A DNA stretch of 64,000 bases from Aristolochia californica. Lineage: Eukaryota; Streptophyta; Magnoliopsida; Piperales; Aristolochiaceae. The stretch covers positions 13,762,801-13,826,800 of the forward strand of contig JARWKL010000015.1 in assembly GCA_029961685.1 (NCBI GenBank), in the 5' to 3' direction. Shown piece by piece: positions 35,551 through 48,200 of the stretch. The position numbers and the translations under genes were made by a program. The first letter of the stretch is position 1; every line of letters begins with the position of its first letter. Under the pieces are notes generated by a model. The model saw nothing but the letters and a program-made list of their open reading frames with translations, had not been told where the DNA came from and did not search any database.

Positions 35551-37938
35551 GATGCCATTTGGTCTCTACAATGAGCCTTCCACATGCCCTCATGAATGAG
35601 GTATTTTCCTCTCTCTTGTGGAAATATGTTTTGGTATTTTTTGATGATATATTGGTGTATAGAAAAAATTGGGACGAGCATCTTCAACACCTTCACTAGG
35701 TATTTACTCTTCTCTGCTCCCAACATTTGGTTTTAAATAAGTCCAAATGTTCTATGGACACCTTCGAAGTGGCATACTTGGGCCACGTTATTTCAGCAGT
35801 TGGGGTGAAGGTTGACCGGAGTAAGATTCAGGCTGCCACCGATTGGCCTCCTCCCACTTCCATTACAGCCTTAAGGGGATTCTTGGGCCTCGTTGGGTAT
35901 TACAGGAAATTTATCCACAGCTATGGCCCGATTGCAGCACCGCTCAACAACCTACTCAAGAAAAATGCATTCACCTGGTCTGAAACAGTGGCTCATTCCT
36001 TTCAGTAGTTGAAAGAAGCCTTATTAACAACGTCGGTTTTGCAGCTACCGGACTATGATGAGTTATTTGTGGTGGAATATGATGCTTCAGGTGAGGGTAT
36101 TGGTGCAGTGTTACATCAACAAGGACACCCGATCGCTTATTTCAGCCGCCAGCTTGGCCAACACCATCACAAGTTAGCAGCTTATGAGAGGGAATTGATC
36201 GGTTTAGCTAAGGCAATACAGCATTGGCGGCCTTATCTCTGGGAGTGCCCATTTTTATTAGCACTGATCCTTGCAGCCTCAAGTAACTTCTTGAGCAGCG
36301 CCTCACCACCTTCCCTCAGCAGCACTGGTTAAGTAAACTGATGGGGTTTGACTTTACCGTGGAGTATAAACCTGGGAGTTTGAATGTGGGGGCTGATGCT
36401 TTATTTCGCCGAGACATTCCAGAGCCGTACTTACATGCTATCAGTCAGCCCAGAGCTCTCTTGTTGGATTCTATTAGGGAGGAGACACAACAGTATCTGG
36501 AACTTATTGCATTATATCATGAGATTCAGCAGGGGACATCGGAGAAACAGTGGACGGTCCAGGATAATCTTATCCTATTCAAAACAAGATTTTTCTGCAC
36601 CACACGTCACCACTTATTCACAACATTCTAGCCTCTTTCCTTGACAATACACATGAGGGCCGACAAGAAACATATTTCCGAATCAGTTGGGCCTTTTATT
36701 GGAAGGGTATGAAGAGCAGTATAGCAGATTATGTGGCGGCCTGTCAGATTTGTCAATGGAATAAAGCTGAATCACTAAGTCCAACCGGGCTGCTCCAACC
36801 ACTTCAGCTACCGTCACAAGTTTGGTCAGATATTTCCATGGACTTCATTGATGGCCTTCCCTCTTCATCAGGCAAATCCGTTATATTTGTAGTGGTTGAT
36901 CGTTTTGCACAGTATGGCCATTTCCTCCCTCTAGCGTATCCTTATACAACAACTCACGTAGCTCAGCTAGTCATGGATAATATTGTCCGATTACATGGGA
37001 TGCCTACCTCCATTACCAGTGACAGAGGGGCCATCTTTACCAATACATTCTGGAAAGAACTATTCAAGCTGTAAGGCACAATGTTGGAGTTCTCTTCTGC
37101 CTACCATCCGCAGACTGATGGATAGACCGAGGTCATCAACCGGACAATTGAGATGTATCTTCGTTGTTTCATGGGGGACTCACCTAAACGGTGGGTTAAG
37201 TGGCTCGCTTGGGCTGAATTCTGTTACAAAACCACCTACCACAATGCACTCGGAACTACTCCATTCAAGATAGTATATGGCAGAGATGCACCTCGAATTT
37301 TATCGTATGTACTAGGTGCATCCAAGGTAGCCACTTTGGACCAAGCTTTAGCAGAAAGGGACACCATGCTCAGTGAGGTGCGCACTCATCTCCAGGAGGC
37401 CCAGCATACTATGAAATTATATTATGATAAGAAGCACCGAGAAGTATTATTTTCTCCAGGAGATTATGTATGGTTGTGTCTCCAACATTACAGGCAGCTT
37501 TCACTGACAGCCTCCAAATGCCACAAGCTCTCTCCGAAGTATTTTGGTCCCTTTCCAGTGATGGACCGCATTGGCAAAGTCGCCTACCACTTGCAGCTTC
37601 CACCAGAGGCAAAGATCCACAATGTGTTTCACGTCTACCAACTGAAGGCCTTCCAGGGCGACTCTCCCTAGCTGCACACCCCTCTGCCACCACCACTACA
37701 TGAGGGATGTGTCCTTTCTACTCCAGTGCAGGTGTTGCAGGCTCGTCACATTAAGGGCGATTGGGAGATACTAGTGCAGTGGGCTGATCCCGAACCCAGT
37801 GACACTACATGGGCACCCTTAGCAGCTTTCAGAGCCCTATACCCCTCCTTTGAGATTGAGGACAAGCTCTTTCTCCAGGAGGGGGGTGATGTTATGGACT
37901 CCATGGCATCACGATTTATCAACAGGCGTAGGAATTAA
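35551..37938 (+). pseudogene. pol: Ty3/gypsy chromovirus pol, right part (RT, RNase H, integrase, chromodomain)
   Basis: This continues the RT cut at 29710. The RT active site reads FFDD at about 35636-35647 (family form F/Y-x-D-D). The RT thumb and RNase H follow (35727-36332), with FEVAYLGHVIS, LRGFLGLVGYYRKF and VVEYDASGEGIGAVL. The integrase (about 36650-37500) shows the C-x2-C end of its zinc motif in ACQICQWNK, then DFIDGLP, SDRGAIF and the glutamate of TEVINR as its D, D, E residues. A chromodomain-like end (37726-37900) carries EILVQWADPEPSDTTWAPL and FEIEDKLFLQEGG. Stops are visible at 36006 (TAG), 37072 (TAA), 37123 (TAG) and 37669 (TAG), plus frameshifts around 36300-36700. The chromodomain places it among the chromoviruses; a Reina- or Tekay-like lineage is possible but not settled. 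The frame runs 52 bp into the LTR. Confidence 0.92.
37876..37886 (+). promoter_or_regulatory. Gypsy polypurine tract
   Basis: A purine run ending AGGAGGGGGG lies directly before the LTR start TGATGTTATG and inside the chromodomain reading frame. Overlap of pol 3' end, PPT and LTR is common in chromoviruses. Confidence 0.75.
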
Positions 37939-38313
37939 ATTATGTTATTTTCCTTTTCATGTAATTCAATTTGGTTTGGTTTGGTTTGGTTGAGATGTAA
38001 TGTGGCATGAACCAGTTGACCCATGGGTCTCACTTGTATCTCCTTCCTCAACCCTGTTTATGGGGACGTCAAGATGAATGAAAGCAAGCATTGAGAAAAT
38101 TATAATTAAACAGGTCAGATTCTCTCTGAGAGGTCCAGGTCGGATTCTCCCTCTCTGGTCCAGGTCGAGCTTCCTCTAAAGCTCAATCATTCCATTCCGA
38201 ATTCCACCATTACACGTTCCAGAAACAAAAATTCTCTTCTAGCGTCAATATTCAGTATGGAGGAAGAGAGGAAAGAAGGGTGACTCGATCCATGGCTCGG
38301 GAAGATCTCAACA
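37887..38313 (+). repeat. Gypsy LTR (single copy seen)
   Basis: About 427 bp from TGATGTTATG to CTCAACA, giving TG...CA ends. It is preceded by a PPT and followed after three bases by a PBS-like sequence. It contains a (GGTTT)n stretch at about 37970-37991, a GACGTC site near 38065, an AT-rich TATA-like stretch near 38098-38110 and two copies of ggtccaggtcg. The boundaries are inferred from PPT and PBS, since no second LTR is present to compare. Confidence 0.7.
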
Positions 38314-38316
38314 TCT

Positions 38317-38326
38317 TGGTATCAGA
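38317..38326 (+). promoter_or_regulatory. Gypsy primer binding site (tRNA-iMet type)
   Basis: TGGTATCAGA, ten bases matching the initiator-Met PBS, then CAGG instead of GC. It lies three bases after the inferred LTR end. Its presence downstream of pol means that 5' element sequence follows here. Confidence 0.7.
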
Positions 38327-38812
38327 CAGGTCCACCCTTGGGGATTCCTCTTCCCCTGAGGATTTACAACAATTACTTGAGGACAATCGTCAGAGGAAAG
38401 AGGTTCAAGTTCAATCCCTTGACGAAGTGCGTCAGACCACATCTGACCTACGTGAGGCTTTCAAATCAATGGACACAGCAATCCAAGCCATCCTCTGGCG
38501 ATAGGAAGACAGTGGCCATCGAGCGCCGCGCCGGCAGCCTACTCTCCACCAGCCGACCACCATCAGTACTAGCCACCACCACCTCCTCGACGACCACTGC
38601 GCCACAATAATCACCCTATGGGCCCTTCCGTATAGGGACCAAATTCAGTTCCTAGGTATTTCAAACTGGACTTTCCTACATATGATGGGTCTAAGGACCC
38701 CATGATTTGGCTAACCAAATGTGACCATTTATTTTATCATCAAAAAACACCGGCGGACGACAAGGTTCATTTGGCAGCATACCACAAGCTCGATGAAGAG
38801 CTCCTATGGTAG
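38327..38812 (+). pseudogene. gag: Gypsy gag, N-terminal fragment
   Basis: After the PBS, one frame encodes a charged segment (EDLQQLLEDNRQRKEVQVQS) that ends at TAG near 38502. Then, in another frame, comes the start of a retrotransposon gag domain with FKLDFPTYDGSKDPMIWLTK and DDKVHLAAYHKLDEELLW. The match is lost at about 38812, where satellite resumes, so the gag C-terminus and zinc knuckle are missing. Gag lying after pol, LTR and PBS is the reverse of the order inside one linear element. Confidence 0.75.
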
Positions 38813-41800
38813 TTTTTTTTTTTACAAGAAAAAAAGGAGACTGAAAACTCAAGTTTGAATTTGAAAAAAAAATGAATCCAAAATGGAAATGCACAAATGC
38901 AAAGAGAGATAATTCCAAAAAGTATGTGTATTTTTTAGGGATTTTAAATTCTTTTAGTTTTTTATATATTAGGTTTTTCAAACATCGGAAAAGTGGGGGA
39001 CGAGGGATTTTTAACTGAGAGTTAACTCCCAAACTGTAAGTAATTTTTTACAAAAATTTTAGCCGTTACGAATCATTAATCGATCAAAACCTTTACAATG
39101 ATCTATGATTGTTAGTCCAGTTTTTGTAAATGGGCAAAAAGTTGGTTGTTTGGATATGGTAAATATCCCACCGCACGTTAACTTGAGGATTTAATTTTTT
39201 CTACTCGAAATTTTTGGATCATTAGGTCATTAGCATCTTAAACATGTTTCAGGCAAGCATATCCATAGCTAAAACATGTTAGGATCAATAAGAAATCTCT
39301 TTGTCATAAAATTCCAAGCTATTAGGGTGTTGGACTAGTGGAATTTCCCAAACATGGATAACAAAACTTTGGTGTTCATTTTTAGTGGGTGAAAAGTTTT
39401 TCTTCTCTTACATTTATTATTGTTTTCAATTTTATTCAAACAAAAACTCTAAAATTTTCATTTCGTAGTGATTTATTTTCCTTAACTTTTTGTTTAAGAG
39501 AAAAAAAGGTGAGAGAAAACTCAAGTTTGGATTTGAAAAAAAATTTAACATCCAAAATGGATGTGCACAAATGCAGTGAGAGATAATTCCAAAAATTATT
39601 TGTTATTTTTATGGATTTTAAACTCTTTTATTTTTTATTATATTAGGTTTTTCAATCATCGGAAAAGGGGGCGTGGGATTTTTAACTGAGTGTAGACTCC
39701 CAAACCATAAGTCATTTCTAACAAAAATTATAGCCATTACGCATCATTAATCGATCAAAACCTTGATGATGATCTGTGATTGTTAGGTCTGCTTTTTGTA
39801 AATGGGCAAAAAGTGGGTTGTTTAGCGAGGGTAAATATCCCACCGCACGTTAACTTGAAATTTTAATTTTTTCTACTCTTTGAAATTTTTGGATCATTAG
39901 GTCATTTGAATCTTCAACATGTTTTAGGAATGCTCATCCATATTTAAAACATATTAGGATCAATTAGAAATCTCGTTCTTATAAAATTCCAAGCAATTAG
40001 GTGGTTGTACTAGTGGAATTTCCCAAACATGTATAACAAAACTTTGGTGTTCTTTTTTAGTGCATGAAATTTTTTTCTTCTCTAACATTTATTACAGATT
40101 TCAATTTTTGGCATACATAAACTCTAAATATTTCATTTCGTTGTGATCTATTTGCCTTATCCTTTTGATTACGAGAAAAAAGGGAAACTGAAAACTCAAG
40201 TATGAATTTGAAAAAAAAATTAAGATCCAAAATGAAAATACACAAATGCAAAGAGAGGTAATTCCAAAAAGTATGTGTGATTTTTATGGAATGTAAACTC
40301 TTTTAGTTTTTTATATATTAGGTTTTGCAATCATCGGGAAAGATGGGATGAGAGATTTTTAACTGAGAGTTGACTCTCAAACCGTAAGTCATTTCTTACA
40401 AAAACTATTTCCGTTACGCATCATTAATCGATCAAAACATTTATGATGATGTATGATGGTTAGGCCAGTTTTTGTAAATGGGCAAAAAGTTGGTTGTTTG
40501 GCTCGAGTAAATATCCCACCACATGTTAACTTGAAAATTTAATTTTTTCTACTCCTTGAAATTTTTGGATCATTAGGTCATTTGAATCTTCAACATGTTT
40601 CAGGTAAATATATCCATATTTAAAACATGTTTGGATCAATTAGAAATCTCTTTAATATAAAATTCCAAACTATTAGGGGGTTGTACTAATGGAATTTCCC
40701 AAACATGGATAACACAACTTTGGTGTTCATTTTTAGTGCGTGAATTTTTTTTCTTCTCTTACATTTATTATAGTTTTCAATTTTTTTCAAACAATAACTC
40801 TAAATTTTTCATTTCGTAGTGATCTTTTTGCCTTATCTTTTTGCTTACAAGAAAAAAGGGAGAGTGAAGGCTCAAATTTGAATTTGAAAAAAAATTGAAC
40901 ATCCAAAACAGAAATGCACAAATAAAGAGAAAGATAATTCATAAAAGTGTCAATGATTTGTAGGGATTTTAATCTCCATTAGTTTTTTATATATTAGGTT
41001 TTGAAATCATCGGAAAAGGGGGAGCGAGGGATTTTTAACTGAGTGTTGACTCCCAAACCATATGTCATTTCTAAAAAATCTATAGTCGTTACGCATCATT
41101 AATCTATCAAAACTTTTACTATGATCAATGAATGTTAGGTGAGGTTTTTTGTACATGGGCAAAATGTGGGTTGTTTGGCTTGGGTAAATATCCCACCACA
41201 CGTTAACTTGATATCTTAATTTTTTCTACTCCTTGAAATTTTTTGATCATTAGGTCATATGCATCTTCAACATATTTCAAGCATGCATATCCATATTTAA
41301 AAAATGTTAGGATTAATTAAAAATCTCTTTCTTAAAAAATTCCACCACGCTATTAGGGGCTGTACTAGTGGAATTTCCGAAATGTGGATAAGAAAATTTT
41401 GGAGTTCATGTTTAGTTCGTGAAATAATTTTCTTCACTTAGATTTATTATAGTTTTCGATTTTTTGCATACATAAACTCTAAAATTTGCATTTCATTGTG
41501 ATCTATTCGCCTTATCTTATTTTTTATGAGAAAAAAGTGAGAGTGAAAACTCAAGTTTGGATTTGAAAATGAATTGTCCATCCAAAATGGAAATGCACAA
41601 ATGCAGAGAGAGATAATTCCAAAACGTATATGTGATTTTTAGGGATTGTAAACTCTTTTAGTATATTATATATTAGGTTTTGCAATCATCGAAATAGGGG
41701 GGCGAGGAATTTTTATCTGAGTGTTGTCTCCCAAACCATAAGTCATTTCTAACAAAAATTATAGCCATGATGCATCATTAATCGATCAAAACCATTACAA

Positions 41801-42941
41801 TGATGTATGATTTTAGGTCAACCTTTTGTAAATGGGAAAAGTGGGTTTTTGGCTTGGGTAAATATCCCACCGCACCTTAACATGAGAATTTAATATTTTC
41901 TACTCCTTGAAATTTTGGGATCATTAGGTCATTTGCATCTTCAACTTGTTTTAGGCATGCATATCCATATTTAAAACATGTTAGGATCAAATAGAAATCT
42001 CTTTCTAATAAAATTCAAACTTATTAGGGGGTTGTACTAGTGCAATTTTCCAAACATGGATCACAAAACTTTAGTGTTCTTTTTAGTGCGTGAAAATGTT
42101 TTCTTCACTAACATTTATTATAGTTTTTAAATTTTTGCTTACATAAACTCTAAAATTTTCATTTTCTTGTGATCTATTTGCCTTATCTTTTTTATGACGA
42201 TAAAAAAAAAGTGAAAACTCAAATTTGGTTTAAAAAAAAATTGACCATCCAAAATGGAAATGCACAAATGCAGAGAGAGATAATTCCAAAAATTTATGTG
42301 ATTTTTAGGGATTGTAAACTCTTTTAGTTTTTAATATATTAGGTTTTGCAATCATCAGAAAAAGGGTGGTGAGGGATTTTTAACTGAGTGTTGACTCCTA
42401 AACTATAAGTAATTTCTAACAAAAATTATAGCCATTACGCATCATTAATCGATCATAACCTTTACAATGATCTATGATAGTTACGTCTGCTTTTTGTAAA
42501 TGGGCAAAAAGTTGGTTGTTTGGTTCGGGTGAATATCCTACTGTTAGGATCAATTAGAAATCTCTATCTTATTAAATTGCAAGCTATTAGTGGGTTGTTC
42601 TAGTGGAATTTCCCAAACATGGAACACAAACCTTTGGTGTTCATTTTTAGTGCATGAAAATTTTTTCTTCACTTTCATTTATTATAGTTTTTAATTTTTT
42701 GCATACATTAACTCTAAATTTTCAATTCGTTGTGATCTATTTGCCTTATCGTTTTTATTACGAGAAAAAAGGGAAAGTGAAAGCTCAAGTTTGGATTTGA
42801 AAAAACATTTAACATCCAAAATGGAAATGCACAAATTCAGAGAGAGATAATTCAAAATTTATGTTTGATTTTTAGGGATTGAAAACTCTTTTAGTTTTTT
42901 ATATATTTGGTTTTGCAATCATCACAAAAGAGGAAAGAGCG

Positions 42942-42942
<1 letters not shown>

Positions 42943-42973
<31 letters not shown>
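42943..42973 (+). repeat. Poly(G) run, 31 bases
   Basis: Expanded monomer G-site, preceded by an unusual aggaaagagcgc and followed by ttgggattttt. Confidence 0.85.
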
Positions 42974-42975
<2 letters not shown>

Positions 42976-45900
42976 GGGATTTTTAACTGAGTGTTGACTC
43001 CCAAACCATAAGTCATTTCTTACAAAAATTATAGCCATTACACATCAGTAATCGATCGAAACCTTTACGATGATCTATTATTGTTATGTCAACATTTTTT
43101 AAATGGGCAAAAACTGAGTTGTTTGGCTCGGGTAAATATCCCACCGCATGTTAACTTCAAAATTAAATATTTTATACTCCTTGAAATTTTTGGATCATTT
43201 AGTCATTTCCATCTTCAAATGTTTCCAGCATGCATATCCATATTTAAAACTAGTTTGGATAAGTTAGAAATCTCTTTCTTATAAAATTCCAAGCTATTAG
43301 GGGGTTGTACTAGAGCAATTTCCCAAACATGGATCACAAAACTTTGGTGTTCATTTATAGTGCGTGAAAATTTTTTCTTCACTTTTATTATAGTTTTCAA
43401 TTTTATGCATACATAAACTCTAAAGTTTTGATTTCGTTGTGATCTATTTGCCTTATTTTTTAGTTTAATAGAAAAAATTGTGAGGGAAAACTCAAGTTTG
43501 GATTTGAAAAAAAATTGAACATCCAAAAAGGACATGCACAAATGTAGAGAGAGATAATTCCAAAAAGTATCTTTTATTTTTAGAGATTGTAAACTCTTTT
43601 AGTTTTTTTATATATTAGGTTTTGCAATCATCAAGAAAAAGGGGGGGGGGGAGTGGTGGAGGGATTTTTTACTGAGTGTAAACTCCCAAACCATAAGTCA
43701 TTTCTAACAAAAAATATAGCCGTTATGCATCATTAATCGATCAAAACCTTTATATGATCTGTGATTGTTAGGTCTGCTTTTTATAAATGGGCAAAAAGCA
43801 GGTTGTTTAGCTCGGGTAAATATCCCACCGCACATTAACTTGAGATTTTAATTTTTTATAATCCATGAAATTTTTGGATAATTAGGTCATTTGCATCTTC
43901 AACATGTTTCAAGAATGCTCATCCATAGTGAAAACATGTTAGGATCAATTAGAAATCTTGTTCTGATAAAAGTCCAAGCTATTAGGGGGTTGTACTAGTG
44001 GAATTTCCCAAACATTGATAACAAAACTTTGGTGTTCATTTTTAGTGAGTGAAAAAAATTTCTTCACTTTCATTTATTATAGTTTTCAAATTTTTGCATA
44101 CATAAACTCTAAATTTTTCATTTCGTTGTGATCCTTTTGCCTTGTCCTTTTTTTTATGAGAAAAAAGGGAGACTGAAAACTCAAGTTTGAATTTGAAAAA
44201 AAAAATGAACATCCAAAATAGTAATGCACAAATGCAAAGAGAGATAATTCCAAAAAGTATGTGTAATTTTTATGGATTGTAAAGCCTTTTACTTTTATAT
44301 ATTAGGTTTTGCAATCATCGAAAAAGAGGGGGGGAGGAATTTTTAACTGATAGTTGACTCCCAAACCGTAGTCATTTCTTACAAAAATTATAACCATTAT
44401 GCATCATTAATTGATCAAAACCATTACGATGATCTATGATAGTTGGGCCAGTTTTTGTAAATGGGCAAAAAGTTGGTTGTTTGGCTCGGGTAAATATCCC
44501 ACCACACGTTAACTTGAGGATTTAATTTTTTCTACTCCATGAAATTTTTGGATCATTAAGTCATTTGCATCTTCAACATGTTTCAGGCAAGCATATACTT
44601 GTTTAAAACATGTTAGGATCAATAAGAAATCTCTATGTTATAAAACTCCAAGCTATTAGAGTGTTGGATTAGTGGAATTTCCTAAACATAGATAACAAAA
44701 CTTTGCTGTTCATTTTTAGTGCATGAAAAGTTTTTCTTCTTCGCTTACATTTATTATAGTTTTTAATTTTTTGTAAACAAAAACTCTAAAACTTTCATTT
44801 CGTAGTTATTTATTTGCCTGATCTTTTTGTTTAAGAGAAAAAATGCTGAGTGAAAACTCAAGTTTGTATTTTAAAAAAATTGAACATCCAAAATGAATGT
44901 GCACAAATGCAGAGAGAGATAATTCCAAAAAGTATTTGTTATTTTTAGGGATTGTAAACTCTTTTAGTTTTTAATATATTAGGTTGCAATCATCGGAAAA
45001 GGGGGGACATGGAATTTTTAACTGAGTGTAGACTCCCAAACTGTAAGTCATTTCTAGCAAATATTATAGCCACTACGCATCATTAAATGATCAAAACCTT
45101 TATGATGATCTGTGATTGTTAGGTTTTCTTTTTGTAAATAGGCAAAAAGTGGGTTGTTTAGCTCGGGTAAATATCCCACTGCATGTTAACTTAAGATTTT
45201 AATTTTTTTCTTCTCCTTGAAAATTTTGGATCAATAGGGCATTTGAATCTTCAACATGTTTTTGGAATGCTCATCCATATTTAAAACATATTAGGATCAA
45301 TTAGAAATCGCATTCTTATAATATTCCATTCAATTAGGGGGTTGTACTAGTGGAATTTCCCAAACATGGATAACAAAACTTTGGTGTTCATTTTTAGTTC
45401 TTGAAAAAATTTTCTTCTCTTACATTTATTGTAGTTTTCAATTTTTGGCATACATAAACTCTAAATATTTCATTTTGTTGTGATCTTTTTGCCTTATCCT
45501 TTGGTTTACGAGAAAAAAGGGAGACTGAAAACTCAAGTTTGAATTTGAAAAAAAATTAAGATCCAAAATGGAAATGCAAAAATTCAAAGAGAGATAATTC
45601 CAAATTGTATGTGTGATTTTTAGGGATTGTAAACTCTTTTAATTTTTTATGTATTAGGTTTTTCAATCATCAGTAAAGAGGGGGTGGGAGATTTTTAACT
45701 GAGAGTTGACTCCCAGACCGTAAGTCAATTCTTAAAAAAACTATAGCCGTTATGCATCATTAATTGACCAAAAAATTTATGATGATCTATGATGGTTAGG
45801 CCAGTTTTTGTAAATGGGCAAACGTTGGGTTGTTTGGCTCGGCTAAATATCCCACCGCACGTTTACTTGAGAATTTAATTTTTTCTACTCCTTGAAATTT

Positions 45901-46363
45901 TTGGATCATTAGGTCATTTTCATCTTCAACATGTTTCAGGCAAGAAAAACCATATTAAAAACTTGTTAGGAACAATTAGAAATCTCTTTCTTATAAAATT
46001 CCAAGAAATTAGGGGGTTGTACTCGTGGAATTTCCCAAACATGGATAAGAAAACTTTGGTGTTCATTTTTAGTGCGTGAAAAGATTTTTTTCTCTTACTT
46101 TTATTATAGTTTTCAATTTTTTGCAAACAATAACTCTAAAATTTTCATTTCGAAGTGACTTATTTGCCTTACCTTTTTGTTTACGAGAGAAAAGGGAGAG
46201 TGAAGATTCATGTTTGGATTTGAAAAAAAAATTGAACATCCAAAATGGAAATGAACTTATGAAGAGAAAGATAATTTATAAAAGTATCTATGATTTTAAG
46301 GGATTGTAAACTCCTTTAGTTTTTTATATATTAGGTTTTGCAATCATCGCAAAAGGGCGAGGT

Positions 46364-46399
<36 letters not shown>
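46364..46399 (+). repeat. Poly(G) run, 36 bases
   Basis: Expanded monomer G-site between gggcgaggt and agggattttt. The corresponding monomer one higher-order period upstream (about 41025) has only a short GGGGGAGCGAGGG, so expansion followed array duplication. Confidence 0.85.
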
Positions 46400-46400
<1 letters not shown>

Positions 46401-48200
46401 GGGATTTTTAACAGACTGTTGACTCCTAAACCTTACGTCATTTCTAAAAAAGATTATAGCCGTTATGCATCATTAACCGATCAAAACTTTTACTATGATC
46501 AATGAATGTTAGGTGAGCTTTTTTTAAATGGGAAAAAAGTGGGTTGTTTGGCTCGGGTAAATATCCCACCACACGTTAACTTGAGATTTTAATTTTTTTC
46601 TACTCCTTGAAATTTTTTGATCATTAGGTCATTTGCATCTTCAACATGTTTCAGGCATGCATATCTATATTTAAAACATGTTAGGATCAATTAGAAATCT
46701 GTTTCTTACAAAATTCCACCAAGCTATTAGGGGTTGTACTAGTGGAATTTTCCAAATGTGGATAAAAAAACTTTGGATTTCATGTTTAGTGTGTGAAATA
46801 ATTTTCTTCACTTACATTTACTATAGTTTTCAATTTTTTGCATACGTAAATTCTAAAATTTTCATTTCATTGTGATCTATTTGCCTTATCTTTTTGTTTA
46901 CGAGGAAAAAGTGACAGTGAAAACTCAAGTTTGGATTTGAAAATAAATTGAGCATCAAAAATGGAAATGCACAAATCCAGAGAGAGATAATTCCAAAAAG
47001 TATCTGTGATTTTTAGGGATTGTAAACTCTTTTAGTATTTTATATATTAGGTTTTCCAATCGCGGAAAATGGGGGCGAGGGATTTTTAACTGAGTGTTTA
47101 TTCCCAAACCATAACTCATTTCAAACAAAAATTATAGGCTTGATGCATCATTAATCAATCAAAACCATTACAATGATGTATGATTGTTAGGACAACTTTT
47201 TTTAAATGGGCAAAAAGTGGGTTGTTTGGCTCAGGTAAATATCCCACCGCACCTTAACTTGAGAATTTAATAATTTTGGGATCATTAGGTCATTTGAATC
47301 TTCAACTTGATTTAGGCATGCATATCCATATTTAAAACATGTTAGGATCAATTATAAATCTCTTTCTGATAAAATTCCAATCTATTAGGGGGTTGTACTA
47401 GTGGAATTTCCCAAACATGGATCACATAACTTTAGTGTTCATTTTTAGTGCGTGAAATTTTTTTCTTCACTTACATTTATTATAGTTTTCAATTTTTTTG
47501 AATACGTCAACTCTAAAATTTTCATTTCATTGTGATCTATTTGCCTTATCTTTTTATTACGAGAAAAAAAAAGAAAGTGAAAACTCAAATTTGGTTTTAA
47601 AAAAAAATTGAACATCCAAAATGGAAATGCACAAATGCAGAGAGAGATAATTCCAAAAAGTATGTGTGATGTTTAGGGATTGTAAACACTTTTAATTTTT
47701 AATATATTAGGTTTTTTAATCATCGAAAAAGGGGGGAGGGGGGGGGGATTTTCAACTGAGTGTTGATTCCCAAACTGTATGTCATTTCTAACAAAAAATA
47801 TAGCCATTACGCATCATTAACCGATGAAAACCTTTAATTTGATCAATAAATGTTAGGTGAGCTTTTTTTAAATGGGCAAAAGTGGGTTGTTTGGCTCTGG
47901 TAAATATCCCACCGCACGTTAACTTGAGATTATAATTTTTTCTTCTCCTTGAAATTTTTGGATCATTAGGTCATTGGCATCTTCAACATGTTTTAGGCAT
48001 GCATATCCATATTTAAAACATGTTAGGATCAATTAGAAATCTCTTTCTTACAAAATTCCACCAAGGTATTACAGGTTGTACTAGTGGAATTTCCCAAATG
48101 TGGATAAGCAAACTTTGGAGTTCATGTTTAGCCCGTGAAATAATTTTCTTCACTTACTTTTATTATAGTTTTCAATTTTTTAAGATGTAAATTTCTTCAC

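Larger units (their letters stand above)
38813..48180 (+). repeat. Satellite array, block 3, with ~5.34 kb higher-order period
   Basis: About 14 monomers, same orientation as before. Variant monomers recur in order at an offset of 5.33-5.38 kb, i.e. eight monomers. A type with ggatcaataagaaatctct and a gtgttgga site is at about 39280 and 44615. A type with aggaatgctcatcca and ttaagatcc is at 39929 and 45267. The ggccagtttttg type is at 40460 and 45805, and the ggtgag type at 41140 and 46510. A short monomer with an internal deletion lies at about 42540. No gene was seen. Confidence 0.9.

Noticed and set aside
37970..37991. (GGTTT)n stretch as an interstitial telomere repeat
   Set aside because: Plant telomere repeats are TTTAGGG. 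This is a short simple repeat in the gypsy LTR.
38280..38504. 74-codon ORF starting MTRSMARED as a gag start
   Set aside because: The start lies within the inferred LTR and the frame runs through the PBS, so the initiation part is probably accidental. Only the part after the PBS was kept as gag remnant.
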